The translations under genes were made by a program, and so were the position numbers. Source: JAAYYM01 sp964483155 (GTDB lineage: Bacteria > Bacillota > Clostridia > Lachnospirales > Lachnospiraceae). From it: DNA of 54,885 nucleotides. Shown here piece after piece: positions 8,412 to 17,570 of the stretch. Location: NCBI GenBank assembly GCA_964483155.1, contig CAZAAC010000013.1, forward strand, positions 1-54,885, written 5' to 3'. The number at the start of each line of letters is the position of its first letter. Position 1 is the stretch's first letter. Below the pieces are notes generated by a model. It worked only from the letters and a program-made list of their open reading frames with translations. It did not search any database and had not been told where the DNA came from.

Positions 8412-9700
8412 CCGTTCACCTTCATTTTTCTATTTTCTATAGCTAAAAAAGCAACCAGTAGACCCAGAATCGTTGCGACCGTTCCCGCAATCAGCATGGC
8501 ATGTACGCCTGGTCCGTCAAGCAGCCACCCTCCTAATAAACTAGCAGCTACACCTCCTAAAGTAATAGCACCTGTCATAAAAGCCTGTCCTTTTACAAGA
8601 TCAGTTTTGCCAATCTCTTGGTTTACATAATATACAGAACCTGGAATAAACATCGCATATGCACCAGCCTGAAGCAATTGTGACCAGTAAATAACCCCTA
8701 CGCTAGGCGCTAACATTGTAACAACAGCTTTCAGGACAAAGAATAGAAAAGAAACTCTTAAAATTGTGGAACAAGACACCTTCTGTATTAAATAAGTAAA
8801 GAATATCATTGCTGGAAGCTCTACCATTGCTGCAATACCAATAGCAAGACCCATGCTTTTCGTATTGCCCCCTACATTTTCCACAATCTGAATAATATAA
8901 TTATTGATCATTGTATGCGAACAAAAAGTAAAGGTCACAGCCAGCAAAAGCAAAACAAATCTCTTATATTTTTTTGCAAACTGCTTTAAGCCTGATACTT
9001 TCGAATCACCATTCGAATTCTCACTTGAATCTACATTTGAATTTTCATCCAAATAGTCCTCTTTCCCTGACATACTGGTTGCCGTTGCAATTTCTGAATC
9101 GCTATCATGATAAGACTTCTTATTCTTAATCCGTTCATCCGTGAACGTGTACACAAATATAATCAGTGAAGCAAACAGAAAAGTAGAAACAACTGGTGCT
9201 GCCTCTGGCCCAAAACGTTCCACCAATATGCCCACAATATAAGAACAAAGTGCAAAAGAAAGTGAGCCAAGCCCCCTCGCTAATCCAAAATTTAAATTGA
9301 TGCCTTTATTAATCAGTCTCATACCCAAAGCATTGATCAATGGCTGTAGCGAAAACAAAATAGTAAGTTCCAGGATCAGGAGTACGGCAAGTACTACTAC
9401 AACATTGGGAATAAAACATCTTACCAAAGTAAGGGCAGCTGCAGCAAATGCAAGCGCGCTCGTTAGGTTCTTAAGCGATATTTTTTTCGTGGTATCCGCA
9501 AGATTTGCGATTGCCGGCTGTAAAAAAACAGCAAATATGTTAGCAAGCGCTAAGACGATACCAATCTCTTTATTATTGAAATTTCTTGAAAGCAGAAAAA
9601 CTGCCGCAAAACTATAGCTGCTACAAAATATTGGCCAGTAAGAGCATTGTATTGCTGCATATTTTGTCGTATATCTGATATCCTTTTGTTTTTTGCTCAA
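8408..9700 (-). CDS. MFS transporter
   Basis: The 430-residue membrane protein has about 12 predicted helices in two halves, split by a hydrophilic central loop rich in Asp, Ser, Glu and Asn (about residues 195-235). The N-terminal half resembles the LacY/NupG-like branch of the major facilitator superfamily. The substrate is unknown. Coupling to potA (ATGA overlap) and to the DUF2974 gene (24-base gap) hints at a polyamine-related or companion transport role, but that is inference. The start is a TTG at 9700, preceded by AAGGCGGA eight bases upstream; no ATG is suitably placed. The unusual start may keep expression low. Confidence 0.85.
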   Translation of the reverse strand: MSKKQKDIRYTTKYAAIQCSYWPIFCSSYSFAAVFLLSRNFNNKEIGIVLALANIFAVFLQPAIANLADTTKKISLKNLTSALAFAAAALTLVRCFIPNVVVVLAVLLILELTILFSLQPLINALGMRLINKGINLNFGLARGLGSLSFALCSYIVGILVERFGPEAAPVVSTFLFASLIIFVYTFTDERIKNKKSYHDSDSEIATATSMSGKEDYLDENSNVDSSENSNGDSKVSGLKQFAKKYKRFVLLLLAVTFTFCSHTMINNYIIQIVENVGGNTKSMGLAIGIAAMVELPAMIFFTYLIQKVSCSTILRVSFLFFVLKAVVTMLAPSVGVIYWSQLLQAGAYAMFIPGSVYYVNQEIGKTDLVKGQAFMTGAITLGGVAASLLGGWLLDGPGVHAMLIAGTVATILGLLVAFLAIENRKMKVNG

Positions 9701-9724
9701 TTTGATTTCCGCCTTTTCAATCTT

Positions 9725-10828
9725 CTATTTAGGGGTTAGTGGCAATTCTTTTTTTACTGTATGATTTATAATTTTAAGTAATGACTTTATGACAAGTTTA
9801 ATCATTTCTTTTGAATGATCATCCATATCCTTTAGTGCTGCAATAATCAATGCTGTGTTCTTTTTCCAATCCCGCGTCAAATCAATCAGATTATCTGCTT
9901 CTGCTGCACCTATGATTTTATATAATGCTTCAACAAACTCCTGAAATTGTTCCTTATCCATGGAAGATGCCCACTCATTCAGGCTCTCATTAAACAATCT
10001 CGCTCCTTCTCCGAACTTCTCTGTTTTTATAAAACCATCTTCGTTTACGATCCAGTTATAGGGATTATGTTGGAACAGCCCAACACTTCTGCACTCGATA
10101 ATATCATATTTTTCCTGCTGTTGCAAAATCATCCCTACCACAGACGAATGTGGCAGGATTTTTGATACTTTGTCGCTGATTGCATCATAATTACTACTCA
10201 TCAATATTTCTTCTCGAAACCCTGGGCCATCCAGACTGTAAACCTTGCTTATTCTTTCGCGGATTGCATCCTTGCAATTCATTGCCGCATATACAGACAA
10301 ATTACCGCCTTTAGAATGCCCGCCTACTATAAAATTGCCTGCAAAGAAATCAGCGACAATGTTTAGATACTGCAGTGCTTTTTCTTGTGCAGGTACAGGC
10401 GTCAGGAAGCCCATATTAAAATCTTCCTTCCAGCCCACAAATGTCTCATCTGTTCCTCGAAATGCAACATATGTTATATCTCCCGGAAAAATGAACATGA
10501 CTGCTGAAAACTGAATTTCCCAGCCTACATCAACAATATTAACATAGTAATTCAGTTTCATGTTCCCAAATCTATTACTCTTGGCTACTGCCTCAAAAAG
10601 TGTTCTGTTCTCCTTTTCACGCATCGTTTCCGCAAATAAATTTTCTACATCCTTATGTTCTTTTATTTCAGCTATATTAATTGACTGTTTCCCTTCGATT
10701 CCAGGTACAATTCCATCATATTTCAAATATGCAAGTTGCGAAAGAATCAATGCATCTACATCATTAAATGCTCTTTCGCTTATGGTCTGTCCGCCCGAAT
10801 CAGAAACATAATCCACAATGTTCTTCAT
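9725..10828 (-). CDS. DUF2974-type alpha/beta hydrolase
   Basis: The protein belongs to the Mbeg1-like DUF2974 family of lipase-like alpha/beta hydrolases. The nucleophile elbow is GGHSKGG (169-175) with S172 as the likely nucleophile. An upstream AFRGTDE block is typical of lipase-class-3-like folds, and a SLDGPGF stretch follows. No signal peptide is seen, so it is probably cytoplasmic. The substrate is unknown. The ATG at 10828 is preferred: GGAGG lies 10 bases upstream, while an in-frame GTG two codons earlier is only four bases from it. It heads the run that leads through the MFS gene into potABCD and has its own sigma-A promoter. Confidence 0.85.
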   Translation of the reverse strand: MKNIVDYVSDSGGQTISERAFNDVDALILSQLAYLKYDGIVPGIEGKQSINIAEIKEHKDVENLFAETMREKENRTLFEAVAKSNRFGNMKLNYYVNIVDVGWEIQFSAVMFIFPGDITYVAFRGTDETFVGWKEDFNMGFLTPVPAQEKALQYLNIVADFFAGNFIVGGHSKGGNLSVYAAMNCKDAIRERISKVYSLDGPGFREEILMSSNYDAISDKVSKILPHSSVVGMILQQQEKYDIIECRSVGLFQHNPYNWIVNEDGFIKTEKFGEGARLFNESLNEWASSMDKEQFQEFVEALYKIIGAAEADNLIDLTRDWKKNTALIIAALKDMDDHSKEMIKLVIKSLLKIINHTVKKELPLTPK

Positions 10829-10852
10829 ACACACAACACCTCCCGCATTTAT

Positions 10853-10881
10853 AGTATACCCGTGTTAGAAATTTGTGGCAA
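10853..10881 (-). promoter_or_regulatory. Sigma-A promoter of the DUF2974-MFS-potABCD run
   Basis: On the minus strand, -35 TTGCCA (10876-10881) and -10 TATACT (10853-10858) are 17 bases apart. They lie 25 bases upstream of the start codon, so the leader is short. It is back to back with the promoter of the decarboxylase gene. Confidence 0.7.
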
Positions 10882-10919
10882 TTAAATATCTATAAAAATA
10901 TAATAAATTCATAAAACAT

Positions 10920-10948
10920 TTGGAAAATATCTTGGTTTATGATATACT
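10920..10948 (+). promoter_or_regulatory. Sigma-A promoter of the PLP decarboxylase gene
   Basis: On the plus strand, -35 TTGGAA (10920-10925) and -10 TATACT (10943-10948) are 17 bases apart. The start codon follows at 10986 after AAGGAG at 10973-10978. Confidence 0.7.
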
Positions 10949-10985
10949 ACATGTTAAATAAATTATAGTACTAAGGAGACCTTTG

Positions 10986-12176
10986 ATGGATACTTTTGAG
11001 ACAGTAAAGCAACATACACCTTGCTTTCTTATAGATGAAGAAATTCTTAAAACCAACCTCAATGCTTTTTCAATTGCTTTGGAAAAATATTGGGGGAACT
11101 TTATTTTTGGGTATTCCGTTAAAACGAATTCTCTTCCCTACCTATTAAATTATGTCAGGCAATACGGTTGCCATGCTGAAGTGGTTTCTGATACTGAATA
11201 TGCGCTTGCACAACGCATTGGTTTTTTACCTGAGCATATCATTTTTAATGGTCCTATCAAAAGTCATGATCAGTTTTTATATGCCATTCAACATGGCAGT
11301 ATTGTTAATATTGATTCCGCAAGAGAGATAAAATGGCTTGCCGAAGCAAATACACTTGGTATTCCAATCAGCATTGGTTTGCGTGTCAGCTTTAACCTGC
11401 CGTCAGTTTGTCCTGAAGAGAGCAACGAAGAAGGTTATAGCAATCGTTTTGGTTTCAATGTTGAAAATGGCTATTTTCAGCAGGCATTATCCGAAATACG
11501 TCAGTTAGAGAATGTTTCCGTAACAGGTCTTCATATGCATACAAATTCGAAGTCGCGTTCTCCTAAGATATTTTCTGAACTTTCCAGACAGGCCTGTTTT
11601 CTGACTAAACAATATGACTTAAAGCTTAGCTATATTGATATTGGTGGCAGCTTTTTTATGGGCAAGGACAATCTTGATGCTCCAGACACATACATCGCCG
11701 CTATTACCAAACAGCTTCTTACTACCTTTGATCCAAAGGAAACTGTACTCATGATAGAGCCAGGCGCCGCACTTATCTCAACACCTATACAATATCTGAC
11801 ACAGGTTATCGATGTGAAAGACACTTACCGAGATCACTTTATCATTACTGATGGTGGCCGGCTACATGTAGATCCTTTTCTGAGAAAAACTCGATTAGAC
11901 TATGAGCTGATTACTACTTCTGATGCTTCTTATGAAAGACAGGTCATTTGCGGGTTTTCCTGTATGGATACAGATCGTATCATGACGCTTTCTGATGCCC
12001 CCATGCTGTCTGTAGGAGATTACATTTTATACAGCCTGGTTGGCAGTTATACCATGTGTTTTAACTCTCTTTTTATAGAATATTTACCGCCGGTTTACAT
12101 AAAAAAAGAAGACGGATATATACTTGTACGAGAGAAATGGGGCATTGATGAATACCTTCAAAAAAATAATTATTAA
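10986..12176 (+). CDS. Fold-type-III PLP decarboxylase, DAP/ornithine decarboxylase family
   Basis: This is an alanine-racemase-fold (type III) PLP enzyme related to diaminopimelate and ornithine decarboxylases. The PLP lysine is K46 in GYSVKTN. Further family blocks are GLHMHTNS (181-188), DIGGSFF (218-224), a Cys block CGFSCMDTD (C326), and a final GDYILYSLVGSYTM. The usual EPGR motif reads EPGAA (258-262), so the family arginine is lost, which makes standard DapDC activity uncertain. A TTG lies one codon earlier, but the ATG at 10986 sits seven bases after AAGGAG. Next comes a GT-C-like membrane protein, and the divergent neighbour run holds the polyamine importer. It may decarboxylate a basic amino acid for polyamine synthesis or for a surface polymer; the substrate is not known. 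Confidence 0.85.
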   Translation: MDTFETVKQHTPCFLIDEEILKTNLNAFSIALEKYWGNFIFGYSVKTNSLPYLLNYVRQYGCHAEVVSDTEYALAQRIGFLPEHIIFNGPIKSHDQFLYAIQHGSIVNIDSAREIKWLAEANTLGIPISIGLRVSFNLPSVCPEESNEEGYSNRFGFNVENGYFQQALSEIRQLENVSVTGLHMHTNSKSRSPKIFSELSRQACFLTKQYDLKLSYIDIGGSFFMGKDNLDAPDTYIAAITKQLLTTFDPKETVLMIEPGAALISTPIQYLTQVIDVKDTYRDHFIITDGGRLHVDPFLRKTRLDYELITTSDASYERQVICGFSCMDTDRIMTLSDAPMLSVGDYILYSLVGSYTMCFNSLFIEYLPPVYIKKEDGYILVREKWGIDEYLQKNNY

Positions 12177-12199
12177 ACTGGGAGGCTACGCATCACAAT

Positions 12200-14404
12200 A
12201 TGAATCTTAATAGAGCTGGTATACTTTTTATCATATTATATACTATACTAATGGGCATCGGAATCAAATCACAGCTTGATAAACTTCCAGATGCCTATTC
12301 CTATACGTATCATTTGTCAGAATTCAATTTGGATGCTGGTGTTTTAACAGAGGATGGCATCTTCATTGATTCTTCCTCTGGCTATCATGGGATTTTTGCA
12401 GATTCTAGCGTAACCACCTTACAAGAAGGCACCTATACGTTTCGTATTGTCTATTCATCAGACTACGATTCTTTCTGTCGTTTCTCAATGAATGCAGAAG
12501 CCGATACAGAGCTTTACCTTAACCCAGATCAAACGATAGCTGAAACTACTATTGCAGTAACATCTGCAACCGATAAATTCCGCATCCGTTTTCCATATCC
12601 GGGAGAAGGTTCTCTATGTATTAAGGAGGTTTCAATTTCCTCTGAGCAGCCTTTGACCAATGATACCCTCTACAATATTCTATTGCTCACCATATTAGGT
12701 CTTTTAGCACCTTTTGCCTATATCTATATCCGCATCCGCAAATTACACTTTGAAAAGGAGCAGATTATACTTTGTATTTTATTTTTATCCGCCATCTTGC
12801 TCGTAAATTTACCTATTTTTTATGACTATCTTTGGTTTGGTGTAGACACACGTGCGCAGCTCCTGCGTATGGAGGGGATTCGAATCGCCCTCTCTGAGCG
12901 GCAGGTTCCTGCCATCATTAATGCAAATTACTGCAATAATTATGGAGAACTCGGTTGTATGTATCCCGGATTATTTCTTTATATTCCAGCCCTGCTTCGT
13001 ACTTGTGGCGTTTCCATGCTGGCATCTTATAAGTCTCTCCATGTTTTGATTAATATAGCCACCCTTTTTGTAATGTATGGATGTGTAAAAGATTTAACCC
13101 ATTCTCGTAAAAGTGCTGCTTTAGCTGCGTTGCTATACTGTTTTTCTCCACACAGGCTTTATGTTATGTATCCTGGTGGGCAGGCTCTTGGTATGGGTAT
13201 CGCAATGATATTTTTCCCTCTCATGTTTGTAGGGCTTTACCATATATTTCTCGGCAACCATAAAAAATGGTACCTGCTTGCCATTGGACTAACAGGTATC
13301 GTTCAGTCACATATATTGTCAACTGTTCTTGCCATATCGTTTTGTTTTATCATCATGCTCTGCTACCTTCCACAGTTATGGAACGAAAATCGCCTGACGC
13401 CTTTGCTGAAATCAGCTTTTATGACTTTTTTATTAAACCTGTATACCCTTGTTCCCTTTCTTTATTATTATAAAAGTGGACTGACTCTCGAAAATTTGGA
13501 ACGACATTTTCTTGTATCACTTATCAGTGCCTTTGATACTTTTTTGAGCGAACGTGGTTTGGTGTTCTTACTATGTCTGCTGATTATTACTAGTTGGTAT
13601 CTACTTTGCAAGATCAAAAAACGTAATCAAGAAAAGGGTTCCGAGCGAGAGAAGGTTTTGCACTATGCGTTGCGATTGCTGGTCATAGGTATCGTTACCT
13701 ATTTTCTTTCTACCGAACTATTCCCCTGGTCTCTGCTATTTAAATGCAGACCAGTCGAGTCAATGCTTTCAATTCTGCAGTTTCCGGAACGTTTTCTGCT
13801 CATTAGTGCGCCTGCCATGATTATGGGAATTGGCGTTATCGCTGAGGATTTATACCAACTTCCAAAACGGTTTTATCGTATACTACTAATCGCAATATGC
13901 ATCCTTGCCTGTACAATTGGCTTCCACATGGAATGGAACGGATTTATTTCCTGCGACAAACTTTTAACTTCCAAAATAACAGGCGATATTAATTCTAGAC
14001 TGCAAGAAGACTATCTTCCCGCAGGTACATTGACTGCATATTATACCTCCAACGCTTTGGTTGGTAAAGATGAGAGTTCTATTACGACAATATCCTACCA
14101 TAAAGATGGCACTCGCATTTTCTATTCTTACACATGTACTACTGCTGAAAATTATGTAGAATTTCCTTTGTTTTATTATGACGGTTATAAGGCTGTCGAT
14201 GAAAATGGAATGCCCTTACGCTTAGAAAAGGGTGCACAGAATAAAGTTCGTGTATATACAGAAAAAACAGACAGCCCAAAGCAAATTACCATCTATTTCT
14301 CAACCTTCTGGTATTTTAAGCTCTGTACGCTACTGTCTGCTTTATCATTTTTACTATTACCATGGATTATCTTTCGTTCCCGCCCCACTAATAAAGCTTC
14401 TTAA
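12200..14404 (+). CDS. Large polytopic membrane protein, GT-C / 6-PTPS-related type
   Basis: The 734-residue protein has one N-terminal helix, an extracellular beta-rich region of about 130 residues (about 30-155), then many membrane helices and a C-terminal extracellular segment before a last helix. The first large loop contains GVDTRAQLLRMEGIRIALSERQ, with an acidic residue as found in GT-C glycosyltransferases, and the overall pattern resembles the PTPS_related membrane family (PF10131). That suggests transfer of a lipid-linked sugar outside the membrane, but this is inference. It starts 23 bases after the decarboxylase gene. The nearest GGAGG lies 14 bases from the ATG, which is long. Its 3' end overlaps convergent lepB by 17 bases. 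Confidence 0.7.
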   Translation: MNLNRAGILFIILYTILMGIGIKSQLDKLPDAYSYTYHLSEFNLDAGVLTEDGIFIDSSSGYHGIFADSSVTTLQEGTYTFRIVYSSDYDSFCRFSMNAEADTELYLNPDQTIAETTIAVTSATDKFRIRFPYPGEGSLCIKEVSISSEQPLTNDTLYNILLLTILGLLAPFAYIYIRIRKLHFEKEQIILCILFLSAILLVNLPIFYDYLWFGVDTRAQLLRMEGIRIALSERQVPAIINANYCNNYGELGCMYPGLFLYIPALLRTCGVSMLASYKSLHVLINIATLFVMYGCVKDLTHSRKSAALAALLYCFSPHRLYVMYPGGQALGMGIAMIFFPLMFVGLYHIFLGNHKKWYLLAIGLTGIVQSHILSTVLAISFCFIIMLCYLPQLWNENRLTPLLKSAFMTFLLNLYTLVPFLYYYKSGLTLENLERHFLVSLISAFDTFLSERGLVFLLCLLIITSWYLLCKIKKRNQEKGSEREKVLHYALRLLVIGIVTYFLSTELFPWSLLFKCRPVESMLSILQFPERFLLISAPAMIMGIGVIAEDLYQLPKRFYRILLIAICILACTIGFHMEWNGFISCDKLLTSKITGDINSRLQEDYLPAGTLTAYYTSNALVGKDESSITTISYHKDGTRIFYSYTCTTAENYVEFPLFYYDGYKAVDENGMPLRLEKGAQNKVRVYTEKTDSPKQITIYFSTFWYFKLCTLLSALSFLLLPWIIFRSRPTNKAS

Positions 14405-14942
14405 AACTTGGATAATATCTGATAATTGCTTTCCCTACGATTTTGTCTTTGTATACAAATGGATTATTCCAGTATCTTGAATCCGCTGAATTGTTTCTGT
14501 TATCACCCATCATGAAATAAGCGCCCTCTGGTATGGTAACTGGTCCGTAATCACCTACGGGCACAACATTTAAATATGGTTCTGCAAGTGCTGTATCGCT
14601 TCCATCAATATACACCTTACCGCCCTTTACTTCTATTGTTTCATTTGGCATTCCTATCACACGTTTGATAAAAAGCTGACTCTCATCATCTGGGAACTTA
14701 AACATTACAATCTCACCTCGTTCAGGCTCTTTATTGATATATGCAAGGCGGCTTCCAAATGCCCGATCACCTGTCATAATTGTCGTCTCCATAGATGCTG
14801 AAGGAATTTCTGCATTTACAATAATGAACATATTAAGGATTACGGCAAAAACAATCGCAACCTCTATTACAATAACCCATTCTGCAATTTCACTTTTCCA
14901 TGACTTTTTCTTTTCATTGTCCATTTGTGGGGATTTTCCCAT
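14388..14942 (-). CDS. lepB: Signal peptidase I
   Basis: This membrane serine protease removes Sec signal peptides from exported proteins. The 184-residue protein has one N-terminal membrane helix (about 20-43) and then the S26 catalytic domain. The nucleophile is S50 in PSASM and the general base K93 in FIKRVIG. The GDNRNNSADSR box at 146-156 is complete. Length and single helix match the Gram-positive SipS/LepB type. The ATG at 14942 follows AGAGGGT; a second ATG six codons later lacks a site. The gene is a lone minus-strand unit between two plus-strand groups, with its 3' end overlapping the GT-C-like gene. Confidence 0.95.
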   Translation of the reverse strand: MGKSPQMDNEKKKSWKSEIAEWVIVIEVAIVFAVILNMFIIVNAEIPSASMETTIMTGDRAFGSRLAYINKEPERGEIVMFKFPDDESQLFIKRVIGMPNETIEVKGGKVYIDGSDTALAEPYLNVVPVGDYGPVTIPEGAYFMMGDNRNNSADSRYWNNPFVYKDKIVGKAIIRYYPSFKKLY

Positions 14943-15029
14943 ATTTTATACCCTCTATTCTGCTGAATTATGAAATCAATCTCAAAAAATAGTATAAGCC
15001 TTTGCCAATGAAAAAGCAATCTCAAAGGT

Positions 15030-15058
15030 TTGACATACGGCACTTTCCATAGTACAAT
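15030..15058 (+). promoter_or_regulatory. Sigma-A promoter of the MBOAT-SGNH-OafA operon
   Basis: A perfect -35 TTGACA (15030-15035) and -10 TACAAT (15053-15058) are separated by 17 bases on the plus strand. The first start codon is at 15102. Confidence 0.85.
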
Positions 15059-15101
15059 TACATAGTTAATTTTTAATATTTAATCAATCAGGAGAATGAA
15101 T

Positions 15102-16559
15102 ATGTTATTTAATTCAATACCTTTTCTTATATTTTTTCCGCTCACTGTATTGTTGTATTTTCTGATTCCACACAGATTCAGATATATATGGCTTCTTTTG
15201 GTTAGTTACTACTATTATATGTATTTGAATCCTAAATATGCACTCCTTCTCATGGCCTCCACTCTCATTACGTATTTTGGCGGCATGCTGATTTATCAGG
15301 CTGATACAGCAAAAAGAAAAAAATTGTATATTGCTCTTAGTGTGGTTCTGAATTTGTCTATGCTTGTCTTTTTCAAATATGCTAATTTTTTGTTGGATGG
15401 GATTAATACTCTTTTCTCAGTATTTGGTGGTAGCCCTGCTGACACAAGATTAAACCTGATGCTGCCTGTTGGTATTTCTTTCTATACTTTTCAGTCTCTT
15501 TCTTATATTATGGATAGTTACCGTGGTGAAGTAAAGCCCGAAAAAAATATACTGAAATATGCACTGTTTGTTTCTTTCTTCCCGAACATACTTGCCGGAC
15601 CGATTGAACGAAGCAAGAATCTGCTTCCACAATTTGAAGAAAAACATTTTTTTGATTACACACGTGTGCGGGATGGTCTTATTCTCATGCTTTGGGGCTA
15701 TTTCCAAAAAGTTGTAATTGCTTCCAGATTACAAATATTGACCGATCTGGTTTATGGAAATATTAAAAACTATACTGGAATAACACTTGTTATTGGTATA
15801 TTTTGTTTTGGCCTGCAAATTTACTGTGACTTCGCAAGTTATTCAAATATTGCCATAGGTGCTGCTAAAGTTATGGGCTTTCATCTGATGACAAACTTCA
15901 GACAACCATTTTTTTCAAAAAGCGTAAAGGAGTTTTGGCGCAGATGGCACATTTCCTTAAATACATGGTTTGTGGATTATCTCTATATCCCTTTAGGTGG
16001 AAGCAGGGTCAAAAGATGGCGAAAATACTTAAATGTTATGATTGTCTTTTTATCAAGTGGACTCTGGCATGGTGCAAGTATGACCTATATTATGTGGGGT
16101 CTCATAAATGGTGTTTTTCAAATAGCTAGTGATTTATTAAAACCATTTCGTGCTTGGACATGCAAGATACTACACTATGATTTTAATAATAGAATCGGCA
16201 AGGCTATCCGCATCGCCTTTACTTTTATTTTATTTCATATCTCACTTGTTTTCTTTTGTGCCCACAGTGTAGCTGAAGCATTTGAAATCTTTAGACGTAT
16301 GTTCACAGGCTTTAGCCTGATGCCATTATTTGACGGTACCATATATAGTCTTGGCTTAGGTACTATGAATCTGTACATTTTGATTTTTTCTCTTATCATA
16401 TTGCTAATTGTAGACCTGGTATTTGAAAAGAAAGATGCTTTTTCATACCTAGCTACTAGACCAGCTATTGTACGATGGGGATTTTACTATTTATTGATTA
16501 GTATGGTATTGTTATCTTGTAATCTGTCAACGCAAGAATTTTTATATATGAATTTTTAA
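15102..16559 (+). CDS. MBOAT-family O-acyltransferase (AlgI/DltB-like)
   Basis: Members of this family move acyl groups across the membrane for O-acylation of polysaccharides or teichoic acids. The 485-residue protein has many membrane helices. The catalytic histidine lies in SSGLWHGAS (H323), and a second conserved block is EFWRRWHISLNTWF (H283). Both are typical of AlgI and DltB. The ATG at 15102 lies seven bases after AGGAG; an ATG two codons earlier is too close to that site. It is the first gene of a three-gene operon with an SGNH protein and an acyltransferase-3 protein. No dltA or dltC gene is nearby, so acetyl transfer to a glycan is more likely than D-alanylation. Confidence 0.92.
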   Translation: MLFNSIPFLIFFPLTVLLYFLIPHRFRYIWLLLVSYYYYMYLNPKYALLLMASTLITYFGGMLIYQADTAKRKKLYIALSVVLNLSMLVFFKYANFLLDGINTLFSVFGGSPADTRLNLMLPVGISFYTFQSLSYIMDSYRGEVKPEKNILKYALFVSFFPNILAGPIERSKNLLPQFEEKHFFDYTRVRDGLILMLWGYFQKVVIASRLQILTDLVYGNIKNYTGITLVIGIFCFGLQIYCDFASYSNIAIGAAKVMGFHLMTNFRQPFFSKSVKEFWRRWHISLNTWFVDYLYIPLGGSRVKRWRKYLNVMIVFLSSGLWHGASMTYIMWGLINGVFQIASDLLKPFRAWTCKILHYDFNNRIGKAIRIAFTFILFHISLVFFCAHSVAEAFEIFRRMFTGFSLMPLFDGTIYSLGLGTMNLYILIFSLIILLIVDLVFEKKDAFSYLATRPAIVRWGFYYLLISMVLLSCNLSTQEFLYMNF

Positions 16560-16584
16560 TACTACCCAAAGAGGTGAACTAAGA

Positions 16585-17559
16585 ATGAAACCTTCTCTAC
16601 CTAAGTTTTTTGGTAAATGTATATTAGCTACAGCTCCCTTACTGGCACTTTGTCTTTATACGGCATTGTTTCCATTTGGCTACATGGATGAAGAATATCC
16701 TTCCTGGAAATATCAGAGAGATACTGCCATAAGAGGTGCTTCTTTTGATACTTTAATATTGGGTGATTCAACAGCTAAGGCCGGTTTGATTCCTGATATG
16801 CTTGGTAAAAACGTAATTAATCTTTCCATGGGCGGTTCTACACCCATCGAAATTTATTATACCCTGGAGCGTTATTTAGACCATCATGATGCGCCAGATA
16901 CCGCATTCATTATGTTCACACCTTATCACTACTCTTTTCTTGATACTTTTTGGCAACGGACTATGTATTTCAATTATCTGGATATACCAGAATCTATTGA
17001 AGTCCTGCATAATGCAAATATTGTTTCCGAAAATGCGATATTAACTGATGGTTATCTTCTTGACTGTATCAGTTACCGTTTACGTCTGCCAAATAAATAT
17101 CTTCCAGCTATGTATAATAGCGGTTTTGTAGGACGTTATAATACAAATAGCGAACTATACAATGCCATAGCGGCAAACCGTGGGCACTATTATTTCGGAA
17201 CCGCAGATGGCTGCTCTGACCATAATTACGAATCTAATTATACAGCTTTAAATTTATCCCCAATGGTTGATTTGTATCTGCGCAAATTACTTGATTTATG
17301 TGCTGAGAATAATATTTCTGTTGTTTTAGAACAGGCGCCAATGAATACCTCTTCCTATGTAAGTCTTGATCCTGTTTATGTAAAAGAGTATTCAGATTAT
17401 ATGAACCTTTTGAAAACAGATTATCCTGCTATCACGATTGACACAATCATTGCCTGCTATGAAGATGACTACTTTGGTGATGCTTCACATTTGAACGAAA
17501 AGGGAGCCAATCGTTTTACGCAAGAAATGCTTGATGAATATGTATCAATATTTGATTAG
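16585..17559 (+). CDS. Membrane-anchored SGNH-type protein, MBOAT partner
   Basis: An N-terminal membrane segment (about 10-30) anchors an extracellular SGNH-hydrolase-like domain. The catalytic Ser is in ILGDSTAKAG (S62) and the Asp/His pair in GDASHLNEKG (D299, H302), in the right order for a GDSL/SGNH triad. In AlgI/AlgJ/AlgX and DltB/DltD systems, such a protein hands the acyl group from the MBOAT protein to the polymer. It starts 25 bases after the MBOAT gene with AGAGGTGA as ribosome site, and the OafA-type gene follows after 11 bases. The acceptor glycan is unknown. Confidence 0.82.
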   Translation: MKPSLPKFFGKCILATAPLLALCLYTALFPFGYMDEEYPSWKYQRDTAIRGASFDTLILGDSTAKAGLIPDMLGKNVINLSMGGSTPIEIYYTLERYLDHHDAPDTAFIMFTPYHYSFLDTFWQRTMYFNYLDIPESIEVLHNANIVSENAILTDGYLLDCISYRLRLPNKYLPAMYNSGFVGRYNTNSELYNAIAANRGHYYFGTADGCSDHNYESNYTALNLSPMVDLYLRKLLDLCAENNISVVLEQAPMNTSSYVSLDPVYVKEYSDYMNLLKTDYPAITIDTIIACYEDDYFGDASHLNEKGANRFTQEMLDEYVSIFD

Positions 17560-17570
17560 GGGGTACTGAT

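Noticed and set aside
9112..9160. Possible SOS box (GTTC and GAAC close together)
   Set aside because: The order is GTTC then GAAC, the opposite of the LexA site, and it is inside the MFS coding sequence.
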